64,000 nucleotides of DNA, from the NCBI GenBank assembly GCA_021927905.1, contig BLLK01000022.1:2480001-2544000 (forward strand), written 5' to 3'. Position numbers and translations under genes: made by a program. Of this stretch, positions 51,352 to 61,361 are shown piece after piece (the stretch's first letter is position 1; the number at the start of each line of letters is the position of its first letter). The stretch comes from Chaetoceros tenuissimus. Taxonomy: Eukaryota; Bacillariophyta; Thalassiosirophyceae; Chaetocerotales; Chaetocerotaceae. The notes below the pieces were generated by a model, which was not told the origin of the DNA, searched no databases, and worked only from the letters and a program-made list of their open reading frames with translations.

Positions 51352-51770
51352 TCACAACAGTCGAGTATGTCGAATTTCTAACTGCAGCTTACTACGTATG
51401 TCAATCGCAAGTAATGCAGATTTTGATTTTACCAAAGATTTCCTCTTACACATAGATTCATAGATTGTCGAGCACAAGAAGCGATGACCAGTAGATTTCT
51501 TTTCAGTGTACTGAATTACTCCAAAATCAAAAGTAGTAACGCAATACAGAAAACGATTTTCATTGGGGTCTGCGCCACGTGCCTTACTCTTCCACCAACT
51601 CGGAACGTTTTCCTCTTTGCTCCAATTCCTACCAAAACTGCCAATAGCATGCATGGAGCAAACGTTTCTGAAAACGCAAGAAAGCATTACTAGATTGAAC
51701 ACCAGCACCTACCAACAAGCCAAATATAGCACCTGCTCCTTGTGTTGTGACTTCACATTTGATTTGATGT
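51352..51770 (-). other. Exon-like sequence upstream of terminal exon A
   Basis: Minus-strand open stretches read VTTQGAGAIFGLLVGAG and, in another frame, ENVPSWWKSKARGADPNEN and RFLYCVTTFDFGVIQYTEKK. They look protein-coding and lie just upstream of the terminal exon, so they may be earlier exons of one small gene. Splice joints are not certain and no start was fixed. Confidence 0.4.
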
Positions 51771-52221
51771 GAGAGAATGAATCTGGAGTTTACTCAATCT
51801 GCCAAAGCGCCAAACTGGATCCAAAAAGCTTTTATTAGCCTACTACCTGCCAGATCGAAACAATAGACGAAACCGCACTACACACTTTCACTTGACTTTA
51901 GACAAATTCATAGAGTTTGATTATAAAATAAGAAAATACAGTGATGAATTGAATATTAGAATTCTTATTAAGAACTTTCCGTTGAATATTTTCTTTCCAG
52001 TCGTGACATCCATTCTGTCTATTTCCGTCATTGGTACACATTCTACTCTTTCTAATTGATGGGACTGGAGTTTTGGAAAGGAATTGATCTGATGTTGAGG
52101 AGTAGGAGTTTACTTGTATTTATCTGTCAAATAACATATCCTTTGCCTACTTGTTTAAAATCATCAGATACGACCTCCTCCGTTGTACATTTCTTACTTC
52201 GATTGGATTTTAGTAGTTACA

Positions 52222-53884
52222 ATGAGTTCCGAAGAATTAGACTCTACTCATCATCTGTACAAGCTTTGCGTCGATGAAAAGTGGGATGAATTACGAGAAT
52301 ACTTAAAGCTGATTTGTCTAATGATACCAAGAAGAAACAGCAAATCTGTCTGAAGAATAAAGACGGAGAGACTACTTTCTATGCGGCTTGTTATCGGCAT
52401 TCACCATCAGATATCATCAAGTCAATGATCGGTATTGCAGGACCTGATATTGTTCATACTGCAACAAAAGACAATTTCACAACTCTGCACGGGGCATGCT
52501 ACCGAAGAGTCGATGTTGACATGATGAAACTTCTTGTTCAGATAGGAGGGAAGCAGCTGGTACTATCAAAAACTCTTGACAAAAATATTACAGCACTGCA
52601 TATTGCATGCTGCAATGATATCATTGACGTTGTTGATATCAAACCTATGGTAGAGGTCGGAGGAAGGGAACTTGTTCTAGAGCAATCTAGTAATAGGAAA
52701 AATACATGCTTACATGATGCATGCTAAAGAAACCTACTAAAGATACTTTGAAGCTATTGCTAGATGTAGGAAAAAAGGATCTTCTCTTGTCTCGAGATAT
52801 TGATGGAGCAACACCATTCCACATCGCACTTGAATTCGCTGACAATCATCGTCCTCGAGTTCTTCGGGTATTCGTCGAAGCTGGAGATATGGAGTTATTC
52901 ATTACAAAAGATAATCAAGGTCGAACTCCAATCAGTCTGGTCAAGGGATTAGAATCAAGAGAAAAGTACAAATCTCAGGAATGGAAAGACTTTTTTGTGC
53001 ATTTCTACAAGAAAGCCTACAAAGAATTACTTCTCGAAATGGACGAAATATCTGAGTTTGAATTTCCAAATGAGAGGGATATCGCATCTCTTCAAAACGA
53101 AGTATTGAAACTCTTGAATAAGAATCTAAATAAAAACACAAAATTAGACGCTGAGGCTATTGTACTGCTCGAGACCAAAGTTAAGAAGCTGGAGAGTGAA
53201 AAGTCGAATCAAATAAAGAATATCAAGAAGTTGGAAGACAAGAAGAATTCAGATGCCAAGGTCATTGAATCTCTCAAGACCGAAATTAAGGCAATGGTAG
53301 CGGAAAAAGAGAATGACAAGGATAATCATAAGAATGCCATTGAAGCCGTACACACTGAGAACATAAAAGCAAAAGAAACTATCAAAGCTCTTCAAGCAAA
53401 GCAGGATAGTCATACAAATTTTATCACATCATTACAAGCGGATAAGAAAAGCGATGCAAAAGTCATTGAGGCTCTACAAGTTGAAAATGAAAAAGCCAAA
53501 GAAAGCCTCCAATCTCTACAAGCAGAGAAGAAGAGTCATGCAAACCTCATTCATGCGCTCAAGACGGAGAAAGAAAAGATCGATATCGAAAAAGATGATA
53601 TCAGAAAGGAGCTGGACACATCAATTATTTCTGAGTATGAAAAAGACAAGATCATTGAAAGTCTAAAGTCTGAAAATTCCAATCTACGTGAAGATATTAC
53701 CAACATGCAGTTCAACTTGGAGTTGGAACAAGAGGAAATCCAAGATCATCATGCGAGTAAAATGAAAGGATTGAAGAGAAAGATTGAAAAACTGGTATCA
53801 ACATCCAAAGAAGAAGCGAATGATGCAAAAGCAAAGAGATCTCGCTTCTTCTTTTGGCAACTTCTGTCCCGGCCTCGAATATAA
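52222..53884 (+). pseudogene. Ankyrin-repeat/coiled-coil protein with two frame breaks
   Basis: From ATG 52222 (MSSEELDSTHHLYKLCVDEK) the frame runs into an ankyrin array: TTFYAACYRHSPSDIIKSMI, TTLHGACYRRVDVDMMKLLV, TALHIACCNDIIDVVDIKPM, a unit with KDTLKLLLDVGKKDLLL, and TPFHIALEFADNHRPRVL. The frame slips near 52303, where one A is missing so that YLKADLSND is broken, and again near 52718-52722, where a Tyr codon after LHDAC lacks one base. From 52721 the rest is open to 53884: end of the ankyrin part, then 200 residues of coiled coil with ALQAEKKSHA-type near-repeats and a basic end. With both bases present it would be about 550 residues. Two independent single-base losses suggest a pseudogene, though assembly errors are possible. 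Confidence 0.8.
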
Positions 53885-54074
53885 AACTCGCGAAATTCTA
53901 CGACTATATATCGAAGCCGTCGTATCTTCCTATCCTTCTACAAAAACATATAAAATGAAGTCCACACTTTCTATTACCCGACAAGCGACTATATCGTACT
54001 GTAGCTGTCTATAGTCTCTAAAAAACAAAAACTACTTTTATCTCCATAGCCTCACTAGTAAGTTTTACATATTG

Positions 54075-54286
54075 CTACCAAGCCTGAGCTGGAGGAAGCT
54101 CCTTCAAATCAATGCTAATGAAACTTTGCTCTCCCGGCCTCTTGCTAATCTTTGCATAAAAGTAAGCCTTCAAACCACCACCAGTAACAATACCAGATTT
54201 GCCCGCTTCTTCAACCAATGCTTTAATCTTGTCATATTTTTCATCATCTTTACCATTCTCATCAGCATGTAGTATAAAAGTCCTTG
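54075..54286 (-). pseudogene. Terminal exon of a convergent gene, copy B
   Basis: After an acceptor-like GAATAG the frame reads RTFILHADENGKDDEKYDKI, AGKSGIVTGGGLKAYFYAKI, SKRPGEQSFISIDLKELP and PAQAW-stop. It matches the exon at 51108-51313 but ends with a longer, more conserved-looking tail. No upstream exon similar to 51352-51770 was found beyond 54300, so it is likely an orphan fragment. Family unknown. Confidence 0.6.
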
Positions 54287-54298
54287 CTATTCTACTCC

Positions 54299-55123
54299 AT
54301 CAATAGTCCAATATTATCCAACTTTATGTCAGCTCACTTATATGAATACAGGTAAGAGTAGTACCACCAATACTTCCGAAGCAATCCTGCTGGGTAAAAG
54401 TGGAAGTGGTTCTTGCGACTATCATCTCCATTGTAATGACTTGAATCCTGACATCTTTCTAAAAGCTATTTACCAAAATTTATATACTACAAGAAGATAA
54501 ACTTGTCTGCTTACACTGCATCGAGACAATTTCGGGGAGGATTCTTCAGTAGCCAAAGCCTCCTCACCCAAAGTTGAACCTCTTTCACTATCTTTAACAT
54601 TGATAAAGGATTTTCAAAATTGAAATTTCTTGAACATTCGTATTTCAAAACAAGTTTGGTAGAAATGAGCTTTGCTATGGAATACTTCCTGAAAGAGCTG
54701 TACGAATGTGTTCGTAGAATGTATGCTGAAGAATGATTTTAGTACGGCTTGTTCGAAATTCGTTTGACGGATCTTTTGTTCATCTTCAATAGTTTGAAGG
54801 ACGTTATCTCTTGGTTCGGCTACTTCTCTCATGATCTCCATTCGAAATCAAACTTGTATACCGCGATTACTATAGAAAGGAAAGAAAGTATATCCTGTGA
54901 TTAGATTTGAATGTAGCGAATGGAATGACACTCAATCATTATATTGCCTTGAGTAGACTTTTGTAGTTTAGAACGATAGAATTAGTGAGCGGGATTGATT
55001 GTTCGCACTTTTTAAAAATCAAATGTTCTTACGTCATAGTGCGCAGACAAAATCAAACCGAATCAATTTTTCTAAAAGTGTTCAACAAAATCAAAACTCA
55101 ATCGCAATCATATTACAACCAAT
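54299..55123. other. Intergenic region
   Basis: 825 bp with no supported gene. A minus-strand frame at 54614-54841 has no recognisable feature. An ACGTCA half-site (TGACGT on the minus strand) lies at 55031-55036, 88 bp upstream of the next ATG. Confidence 0.45.
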
Positions 55124-56209
55124 ATGCCAACTAACAAGAGACCTCAAACTTTGACAACCCAAGAAGCAGCTCCAACTTACCTCACTAGATCTGTCAAGCG
55201 TAGACTACAGCAAGATGAGCAATCCAGTCTACCCATTCCAGATCAGCTTGTACGCCATTGCCTTTCTTTCGTCGGAGACGGAAGCTACTTTTTCTTGGCT
55301 TCTGTAAGTAGACAGTTGAAGAGGTGTGTGGAGATGGAGTTTCCGAATGATAGGAATACATCAGCAGAGAGCATTGTTGCAACGAAGGAGACGTTCGTTC
55401 GATTCATGGATGCTTTTTGTGCGGATACCACCGTTGAAAGAGAGGAACAAACAAAGGAAGCCGAAAGAGTTTTCCGGCTTGTCCAGTGTGCAATCTTTGA
55501 TATTGATAGTGTCGATATGTATGAGAATGTCTACATTGGCATTTTTGGTCAAGCAGAACAAGAAACAGATGAAAAAGAATCATTTATTAGATCTGTTTGG
55601 CCTGCTGTCGAAGCCAACAGCATCCAGATCATGAAACACATCATTTCGAACGATGAAATCCTTTCCAAAATGAAGCAGATTGATGCTCCCGATCAAGATG
55701 AAGACGCTGATCTAGTAAAGATTGCATCATGCGTTACTTCTGCCTGTGATGTAGAGATGATTGAATATCTTCGGGGGAAAGGTGTTGAGTTCAATGCTAG
55801 ATCGATTTATTTTGCAATGAGAGGAGGTCGTATGGATACTGTAAGGCATTTGCTTGACTTTGTACCTTCTGACGTAGAAGAAATGCACATTATCGATTTG
55901 TTGAAGATTGCTGGCTCTGCTTGTAAATCTGAAGGATATGAATATGAAGGTCTTCGTGTCTTGAAAGAGAAGGGTTGGTTACGAGGACCTCTTCTAAAGA
56001 TGGCAACTGCATTTATGTTTCAATGGGAACTTCCTGTTGAAGTACTTCAAATCCTTCTCGACGGACAATCAAATGCTGATGATATAATTATATCTACATT
56101 GCTATTTTCGATTGAAAAGGGTCGCCATGATTTCTTAGAATATCTTCTTGCTTCACATAGTGAAATGGAAGACAGGGTCAGGGCTGACCTTCTAGCACGT
56201 CTTGCATGA
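55124..56209 (+). CDS. F-box-like/ankyrin family protein
   Basis: A 361-residue single-exon protein. Near residues 35-70 is LPIPDQLVRHCLSFVGDGSY followed by FFLASVSRQLKR, which has the pattern of an F-box helix bundle (L...L...LSFL....L...S..CR). The rest is a set of degenerate ankyrin-like helix pairs: VWPAVEANSIQIMKHII, VTSACDVEMIEYLRGKG, IYFAMRGGRMDTVRHLL, LLFSIEKGRHDFLEYLL. F-box-plus-ankyrin proteins form big lineage-specific families in centric diatoms; many may act in SCF-type ubiquitin ligases or be simple interaction scaffolds. The starting ATG follows an A-rich leader. Confidence 0.82.
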   Translation: MPTNKRPQTLTTQEAAPTYLTRSVKRRLQQDEQSSLPIPDQLVRHCLSFVGDGSYFFLASVSRQLKRCVEMEFPNDRNTSAESIVATKETFVRFMDAFCADTTVEREEQTKEAERVFRLVQCAIFDIDSVDMYENVYIGIFGQAEQETDEKESFIRSVWPAVEANSIQIMKHIISNDEILSKMKQIDAPDQDEDADLVKIASCVTSACDVEMIEYLRGKGVEFNARSIYFAMRGGRMDTVRHLLDFVPSDVEEMHIIDLLKIAGSACKSEGYEYEGLRVLKEKGWLRGPLLKMATAFMFQWELPVEVLQILLDGQSNADDIIISTLLFSIEKGRHDFLEYLLASHSEMEDRVRADLLARLA

Positions 56210-57453
56210 AGATGACATGAAATTGAGTTGGTAACAGCATTTGCAATGATACAAGTTAATTATGGGTCAAAATATTTTTGCAAATTTTGGAAGAGAAATT
56301 CACAATAAAACTTGTAATTATGCCATTGTGTTTCATTGTAAGCTAATCATGGATTGGATCCAGTATTTTTTCCATGAAACTTTGAATTTCCAACCTTGAT
56401 TGCCATGTCTTTCATTTGCTTCCTACCTTCACTACTAGAATTAAAACTCGCATTCATCACTCATTGCTAAGATATCTTCATCTTGACCTCATCCATCACC
56501 CGTTTCTGTATCATGGCACTGTATGTCAGTAGGACGGATCACAACCATTCCTTAGCTTTAAAAATTGTGATAAAACTTTAAAAGGATCGTCACGGAAGAA
56601 AGGCATACACACCCTTACATACCCCCTTTTCGAGTGGATCGAATCAGATGCCATTGTGGCAGGAAATAAAGAAGGCATTCATCCATAGTGCTAAGGAGAG
56701 AAGATCCCATCATAGGAGAATTCCAAGTTGAATATTTAGACTTACCATGGCGAATTGGAAGTATCAAGAATATAATCCGATGTAAAGATAATATAATCAT
56801 TAGAGTGAACTTCCCATGGTAGTGTACTGTCCCAAGTTTAAATGTTTATAAATGAATGACTGAGATAACCTACGGCCTCTTCGATGGACAGATCCTAACT
56901 AAACCGATGCATCCCTTGTTTATCTGTTGTATTTGATCAATACACTCATTTATCACATGTGGTATAATCATTGTTTTATCAAAAATAAAATAAACAAAAG
57001 ACCCAAGCGAGATGTAAAGTGGTTTGATTCTGTTATCGAAACCTCTTGTCCAGTGGATTATGCCATCTGGAGGAGCGGTAATCTAGCTTTCTTCTCGAGG
57101 ACTTTGTGCACTAGATACTTGGCCGTCTACAGTGAGATACCCTCCACAAAATGAAAGAAGTATTTGTAAAAAATGAAACAAAATGAGGCCCAAAAGCGAA
57201 ATGCCTATGAATGGATGGATTTTATCCCCTCAATGCTTCAAGGATAAAAGGGTGCTTCATAAGTATTGTGACGTCACGCTGACGTAAACAATATCCGGGT
57301 TGCTGTTCCATAAGTACAGTGACATCATGCTGACGTAGACCCCATCTGGCTTCGGTTTCACGAAGACATACTCATTGTGAACAGAACAAAGGTAATAATA
57401 ATCAACGCATAAAGCAAAAGATATCACCATCTTCTCTAACCAAAAGCGAAACA
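56210..57453. other. Intergenic region with a CRE-rich promoter at its end
   Basis: 1.24 kb between two plus-strand genes. A frame at 56927-57154 has no recognisable feature. The last 200 bp contain the duplicated TGACGT elements described separately. Confidence 0.5.
57255..57341. promoter_or_regulatory. Tandem pair of CRE/TGACGT elements
   Basis: A roughly 51-bp unit is repeated. In unit 1, palindromic TGACGTCA (57269-57276) is followed by TGACGT (57280-57285). In unit 2, 51 bp later, TGACATCA (57320-57327) and TGACGT (57331-57336) have the same spacing. These are bZIP-binding CRE-type elements; in Phaeodactylum, TGACGT elements give CO2/cAMP and light control of carbonic anhydrase promoters. 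They end 118 bp before the ATG at 57454. Confidence 0.7.
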
Positions 57454-58365
57454 ATGAAGGTTCAAACTACAGCTATAATGTTTGCCTTGTTAGGTCTTGA
57501 ATCTAGTACTGGGTTTTCCTTTTCAGGGCATAGATCACGAGCACCTACGCAAAGTAGGACGACTTCGTCAAAAAATCATCATCGCCAACCAAGAACTCTA
57601 TCAGCAACCATCTATGGAGGTTGGGATGATGATAGTGACTATAGTTCCGACATATTCTCGTCTGATCCTCATCAGAATGTAGTGGAAAAGCTTTCCGAAA
57701 AGGAAAGACTTGCTTCTCTTGCTAGAATCGCATGTGCGAACTCTCCTGACGATTCTCTGACACTGAAGAATATTGATAAAGTTGACGTTATCACTGTAGA
57801 CGGTGATCATATTGATTTCTCTGTCTTGGTTTGCGATGGTCACGAATGTGCCTCGATTTTTGTGCCAGTTAGCTTTACGAACCACTGTGATGATGATGAC
57901 GAGGAGTGTATTCTCAACAACATCATGGAATTAGACACAAGAGCTGCAAGTTTTCTTCATAATGAAGATGTCAAGATGCAAATTTTCTCTGCTGTAGATG
58001 ATATCTTGATGAAAGAGCTACATGATGACTCTTTGATTCAGTTCCCAGAATGGTGGCATACAATGATCACTCGTGAATTGATGGAAGAGATTCGCTCTAC
58101 CAAAACATTGATCAATAATGATAACTTTCAAGATGAGGTGCAAAGCTTAAGTGCTTCCTTGTGTAGGATGATTTTTGACGTTGACAAAGTTGATATCTTC
58201 AAGGCTAGAATTAGTGCTATCAATCAGCAGGGCTTTTGCATGAGAGCCATAGTGAACATGGACTCTCGGCTCCAGGTAGTAGATTTACCATTCAAGTTTC
58301 AGAAGGATGTCCAGGACGGAAGCTCTCTTCGAAACAGTATTCTTGCTGCATTCAATACTATTTGA
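57454..58365 (+). CDS. Unknown plastid-targeted protein with internal duplication
   Basis: A 303-residue single-exon protein. The N-terminus MKVQTTAIMFALLGLESSTG followed by FSFSGHRSRAP and a Ser/Thr/Arg-rich stretch fits a diatom plastid presequence. The mature part seems to contain two related halves: IDKVDVITVDGDHIDFSVLV, CDGHECASIFVPVSF with an Asp-rich turn; and VDKVDIFKARISAIN, CMRAIVNMDSRLQVVDLPF then LRNSILAAF. Both have a VDKVD start, an alternating beta pattern and an acidic/helical end. I do not recognise a family. The promoter has a duplicated CRE pair, so light- or CO2-related control is a guess. Confidence 0.78.
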   Translation: MKVQTTAIMFALLGLESSTGFSFSGHRSRAPTQSRTTSSKNHHRQPRTLSATIYGGWDDDSDYSSDIFSSDPHQNVVEKLSEKERLASLARIACANSPDDSLTLKNIDKVDVITVDGDHIDFSVLVCDGHECASIFVPVSFTNHCDDDDEECILNNIMELDTRAASFLHNEDVKMQIFSAVDDILMKELHDDSLIQFPEWWHTMITRELMEEIRSTKTLINNDNFQDEVQSLSASLCRMIFDVDKVDIFKARISAINQQGFCMRAIVNMDSRLQVVDLPFKFQKDVQDGSSLRNSILAAFNTI

Positions 58366-58698
58366 ATATATTTTTGACAACAATAAGAACAAAGCGCTAC
58401 ATAGTACCATTTTGTTTTGTATGAAACGTAACAAGTACATAGAATAATATAATTTAGTAATCTCTTTCAATTTTTCTCGCACATTGATTATTAACTCTGT
58501 CTCTCCTACTTTTGTTATAGATTCGATTCAAAGAAGTTCCTCATAATTGTCTCTGCTTTCACCTTCACACATTGATTACAGTGTACTTACTGTATCATAG
58601 CGAGAAACATGGAAAATTTTCAATACCTCATTTATGGATTGTCTACGAAAGCGAATATATCAAATAAAATTTTGTTTAGAGTCTATTTCAATCTTTAT
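58366..58698. other. Convergent intergenic region
   Basis: 333 bp between the 3' ends of two convergent genes; it should contain both polyadenylation regions. Nothing else seen. Confidence 0.45.
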
Positions 58699-60900
58699 TT
58701 AGATTTTCTCTGCTGGTCGAGAAAAAGTGCCACGCGAAGTCTTTTCGATAACAGTTGCTCCAACTTGCTTTTCAGCTTCACCATCTTCGTTGACAGTAAC
58801 AACAGGGTACTTTTTCATAGCTTCCTCCCAAGTTGTTCTACTGTGAACAATATCAAAAATGAGTCTAGTCACGTCAGACTTTGGAAGACGGATTTGAACG
58901 GTGGAGTCACGCTCACGAAGAGTTACAGAGTCATCTGCAAGTGTCTCAAAGTCCACAGTTACTGCAAATGGAACTCCTACCTCATCTGAACGAGCATAAC
59001 GACGTCCCAAAGACGCAGTAGACTTGTCTACACGAGTTGCTAAATCACTCTCCATCAACGACTGAGCAATCTCATCAACAACAGCATTAGCTTCTGGGTT
59101 TGAACTGATCGGAAGTACTGCACATTTTTGTGGAGCAACCTGAGGATTGAATTTCATAACACAACGTTGCTCATCAGCATCTCTCTGATAAAATGAGTGC
59201 TCCAAGAGAGAATACAAAATACGTCCCATTCCAAACGATGGTTCGATTACAGACGGAGTAAACTTGATTTCATGAACCTTCTTTGTTGTCTTGGTCCAAG
59301 AAACCATATCTTTTTCGATCTCAAATCCATCAACAGTAGTCTTTCCTTCACTCTCTAATGCAGTTGCAATTGGTTCAAATGTAGTCCAGTCTTCAGCCAA
59401 TGTTTCCAAAAGCCCACTAACAACACGCTGATCTCCCTTGAAAGTCTTTCCTAGAAGTTTACGATCAAACTTGAGCTTTGCAACCTCCTTCTCTTGAGGT
59501 TGATCAAGTTTAAGTGTTGCAAGCATTGCTGTATTAGTAGCCTTTGCATGCACATCCAAGTCATAACAAGCACGATCTGCATGTCCTACACATTCAATCC
59601 ATCCGTATGAACTCTTGATTTCCAAATCCCAACAATCACATGCATAATGTGCCATCTCAGTCTCCAAATGCTGACGGAAACGAAGACGTGCTGGATCCAT
59701 ACCGATGCGCTCCATAAATAATTGTGTACGTGCCATGAAGTATGCCAAAGTCTCATTATTAACAAGTCCAGACTTGACTGCTTCTCCAACTGTGATAGTC
59801 TTTGTCTTTCCAGATCCAAGCTGATCTTCTCTTCCGAAAAGAACAAGAGACTTATCAGCTACAGATGGGAAACTAGGATGAGACTTATCAGCTGGGTTTA
59901 CAAAGTGCTCAATTTCTCCCATACAAAATTCACGAACACGCAAAAGTCCTCCACGTGGTGCAATTTCGTTACGGAATCCAAGCCCAATTTGTGCTGCTGC
60001 AAAAGGCATCTTCTGTGCATTGTAATTCAAAAGTCTGTTAAAGTTGACGAAAAGTCCCTGTGCAGTCTCCGGACGAAGATATCCAACAGAAGTTCCCTCA
60101 GGTCCAATGCTTGTTTTGAACATAAGGTTAAATGGAAAAGATGGAGAATATGGCTTTCCACTTGGTCCTACACACTCATACTTAATCAATAGTTCATCAA
60201 TCTCCTCTGGTGTGAAAGCATCTGCTTGACGTTGAATACGCAAATGATCTTCTTTTTCTTCACTTGGCATAGTAGGGCTGTTTTCAATAAGGGTGTCAAT
60301 TGCATCTTCAAGAAGTTTATCAGCACGGAAACATTCTCCAGTCTCTGTGTCTTTTACCATAAGATCTGTGAAACGATCAACGTGTCCAGAAGTCTTGAGT
60401 ACTGGCTCTGGTGTAAGACATGTACATTCCATTTCAAGCATATTCTCAGTAAGAATGAAATGTTTACGCCATGCATCAATCATTGCAGCCTGGATGATAT
60501 TGACGAGATAAGTACACAATCAAGGGAAACGAGAAAGAAACTATGATGTTAAATTTCTCACCTTTAGAGCACATGCTGGAGGTCCCAAGTCAAACAATCC
60601 CTTCACTCCTCCATGAATCTCGAAACTAGGAATAACAAACATTTTTCTCAATATAAGTTCATCGAATACTTGTCTGTTGAAAGCATCCTTTCCACCGGTA
60701 GCAGCCTCCATCTTATCAAGGAGTTCCTTTTGACTAATCTTCAATTCCTGAAGAACCTTCACAGCTGCACCGATAGCATCTGCATCGGATGCTGAATTCT
60801 TCTTCAAAGTACGAACTTCAGCTCCCTGTTTTGTGACCTTTGCAGCAAGTGCGTCAATCTCATCTTGAAGAGCAGATACATCAAAAGTTTCAGATGCCAT
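58699..60900 (-). CDS. GARS: Glycyl-tRNA synthetase, two exons
   Basis: Exons 60900-60562 and 60489-58699 (minus) join to 709 residues; the 72-bp intron has a GTGAGA donor and a CATCCAG acceptor. Residues 1-60 form a WHEP-type helical hairpin (VSALQDEIDALAAKVTKQGA, LKISQKELLDKM). The class II catalytic core follows: FEIHGGVKGLFDLGPPACAL (motif 1 region), YLRPETAQGLFVNF, FRNEIAPRGGLLRVREF (motif 2), WIECVGHADRACYDL, and EPSFGMGRILYSLLEHSF (motif 3). The C-terminal anticodon-binding domain starts at APQKCAVLPISS. It charges tRNA-Gly; in diatoms one gene often serves cytosol and organelles, but no presequence is seen on this start. Confidence 0.95.
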
Positions 60901-61361
60901 TTTCGTAATTGGAATATATTACTATTTGAACTACGGAGAACAAATGAAAAGTGTTGTTGCGGTACGTAGTAGTCGCCGAAAAAGATGTGCAAAGTGGAAG
61001 TTGGAAAATGAAAAAGAAAAGATGAGGGGCTCGTCGCGAGGTCTATTTATCCCTTTCAGCTCGGGAGGTCCCACAACCGCAAGTCAGGTTGGGAATGACG
61101 TCAGAAAGGTCAGAATTTCCCCTTCCAATGAAAATGAAATGCTGCTCGAAATAGAAAGGAATTATGAAATCATTGAAAGATTCTTCTTTGTCCAACAAGC
61201 TATGGACAGGTGTGATAACTGTGTGTATTGATGGGTTGATTTTAATAGAAGTTTTGATAAAAATTAAGATATTCTTGTGATTGAAAAACATGTATTTAGA
61301 TTAGTTGTGGATCCCAGGAGAATAAAATGATTTGTGCTGTTCAGCTCGATATATTCAATAT
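60901..61361. other. Intergenic region
   Basis: 461 bp with the GlyRS promoter and the 3' flank of the second epimerase gene. A palindromic CRE lies inside; see next feature. Confidence 0.5.
61096..61103. promoter_or_regulatory. Palindromic CRE (TGACGTCA) upstream of GlyRS
   Basis: A perfect TGACGTCA sits about 195 bp upstream of the GlyRS start codon. It is the same 8-mer as in the promoter at 57269. One such site can occur by chance, so the call is tentative. Confidence 0.45.

Larger units (their letters stand above)
52010..54298. repeat. Duplicated segment, long copy B
   Basis: Holds the promoter and body of the ankyrin/coiled-coil gene and, convergently, the terminal exon at 54075-54286. 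Both ends match copy A at 50678-51327, which lies upstream in the same orientation, so this is a tandem duplication with a large deletion in A. Confidence 0.9.

Noticed and set aside
57257-57454. 65-codon minus-strand frame over the CRE repeat
   Set aside because: Its repeated amino-acid pattern comes from the 51-bp promoter duplication.
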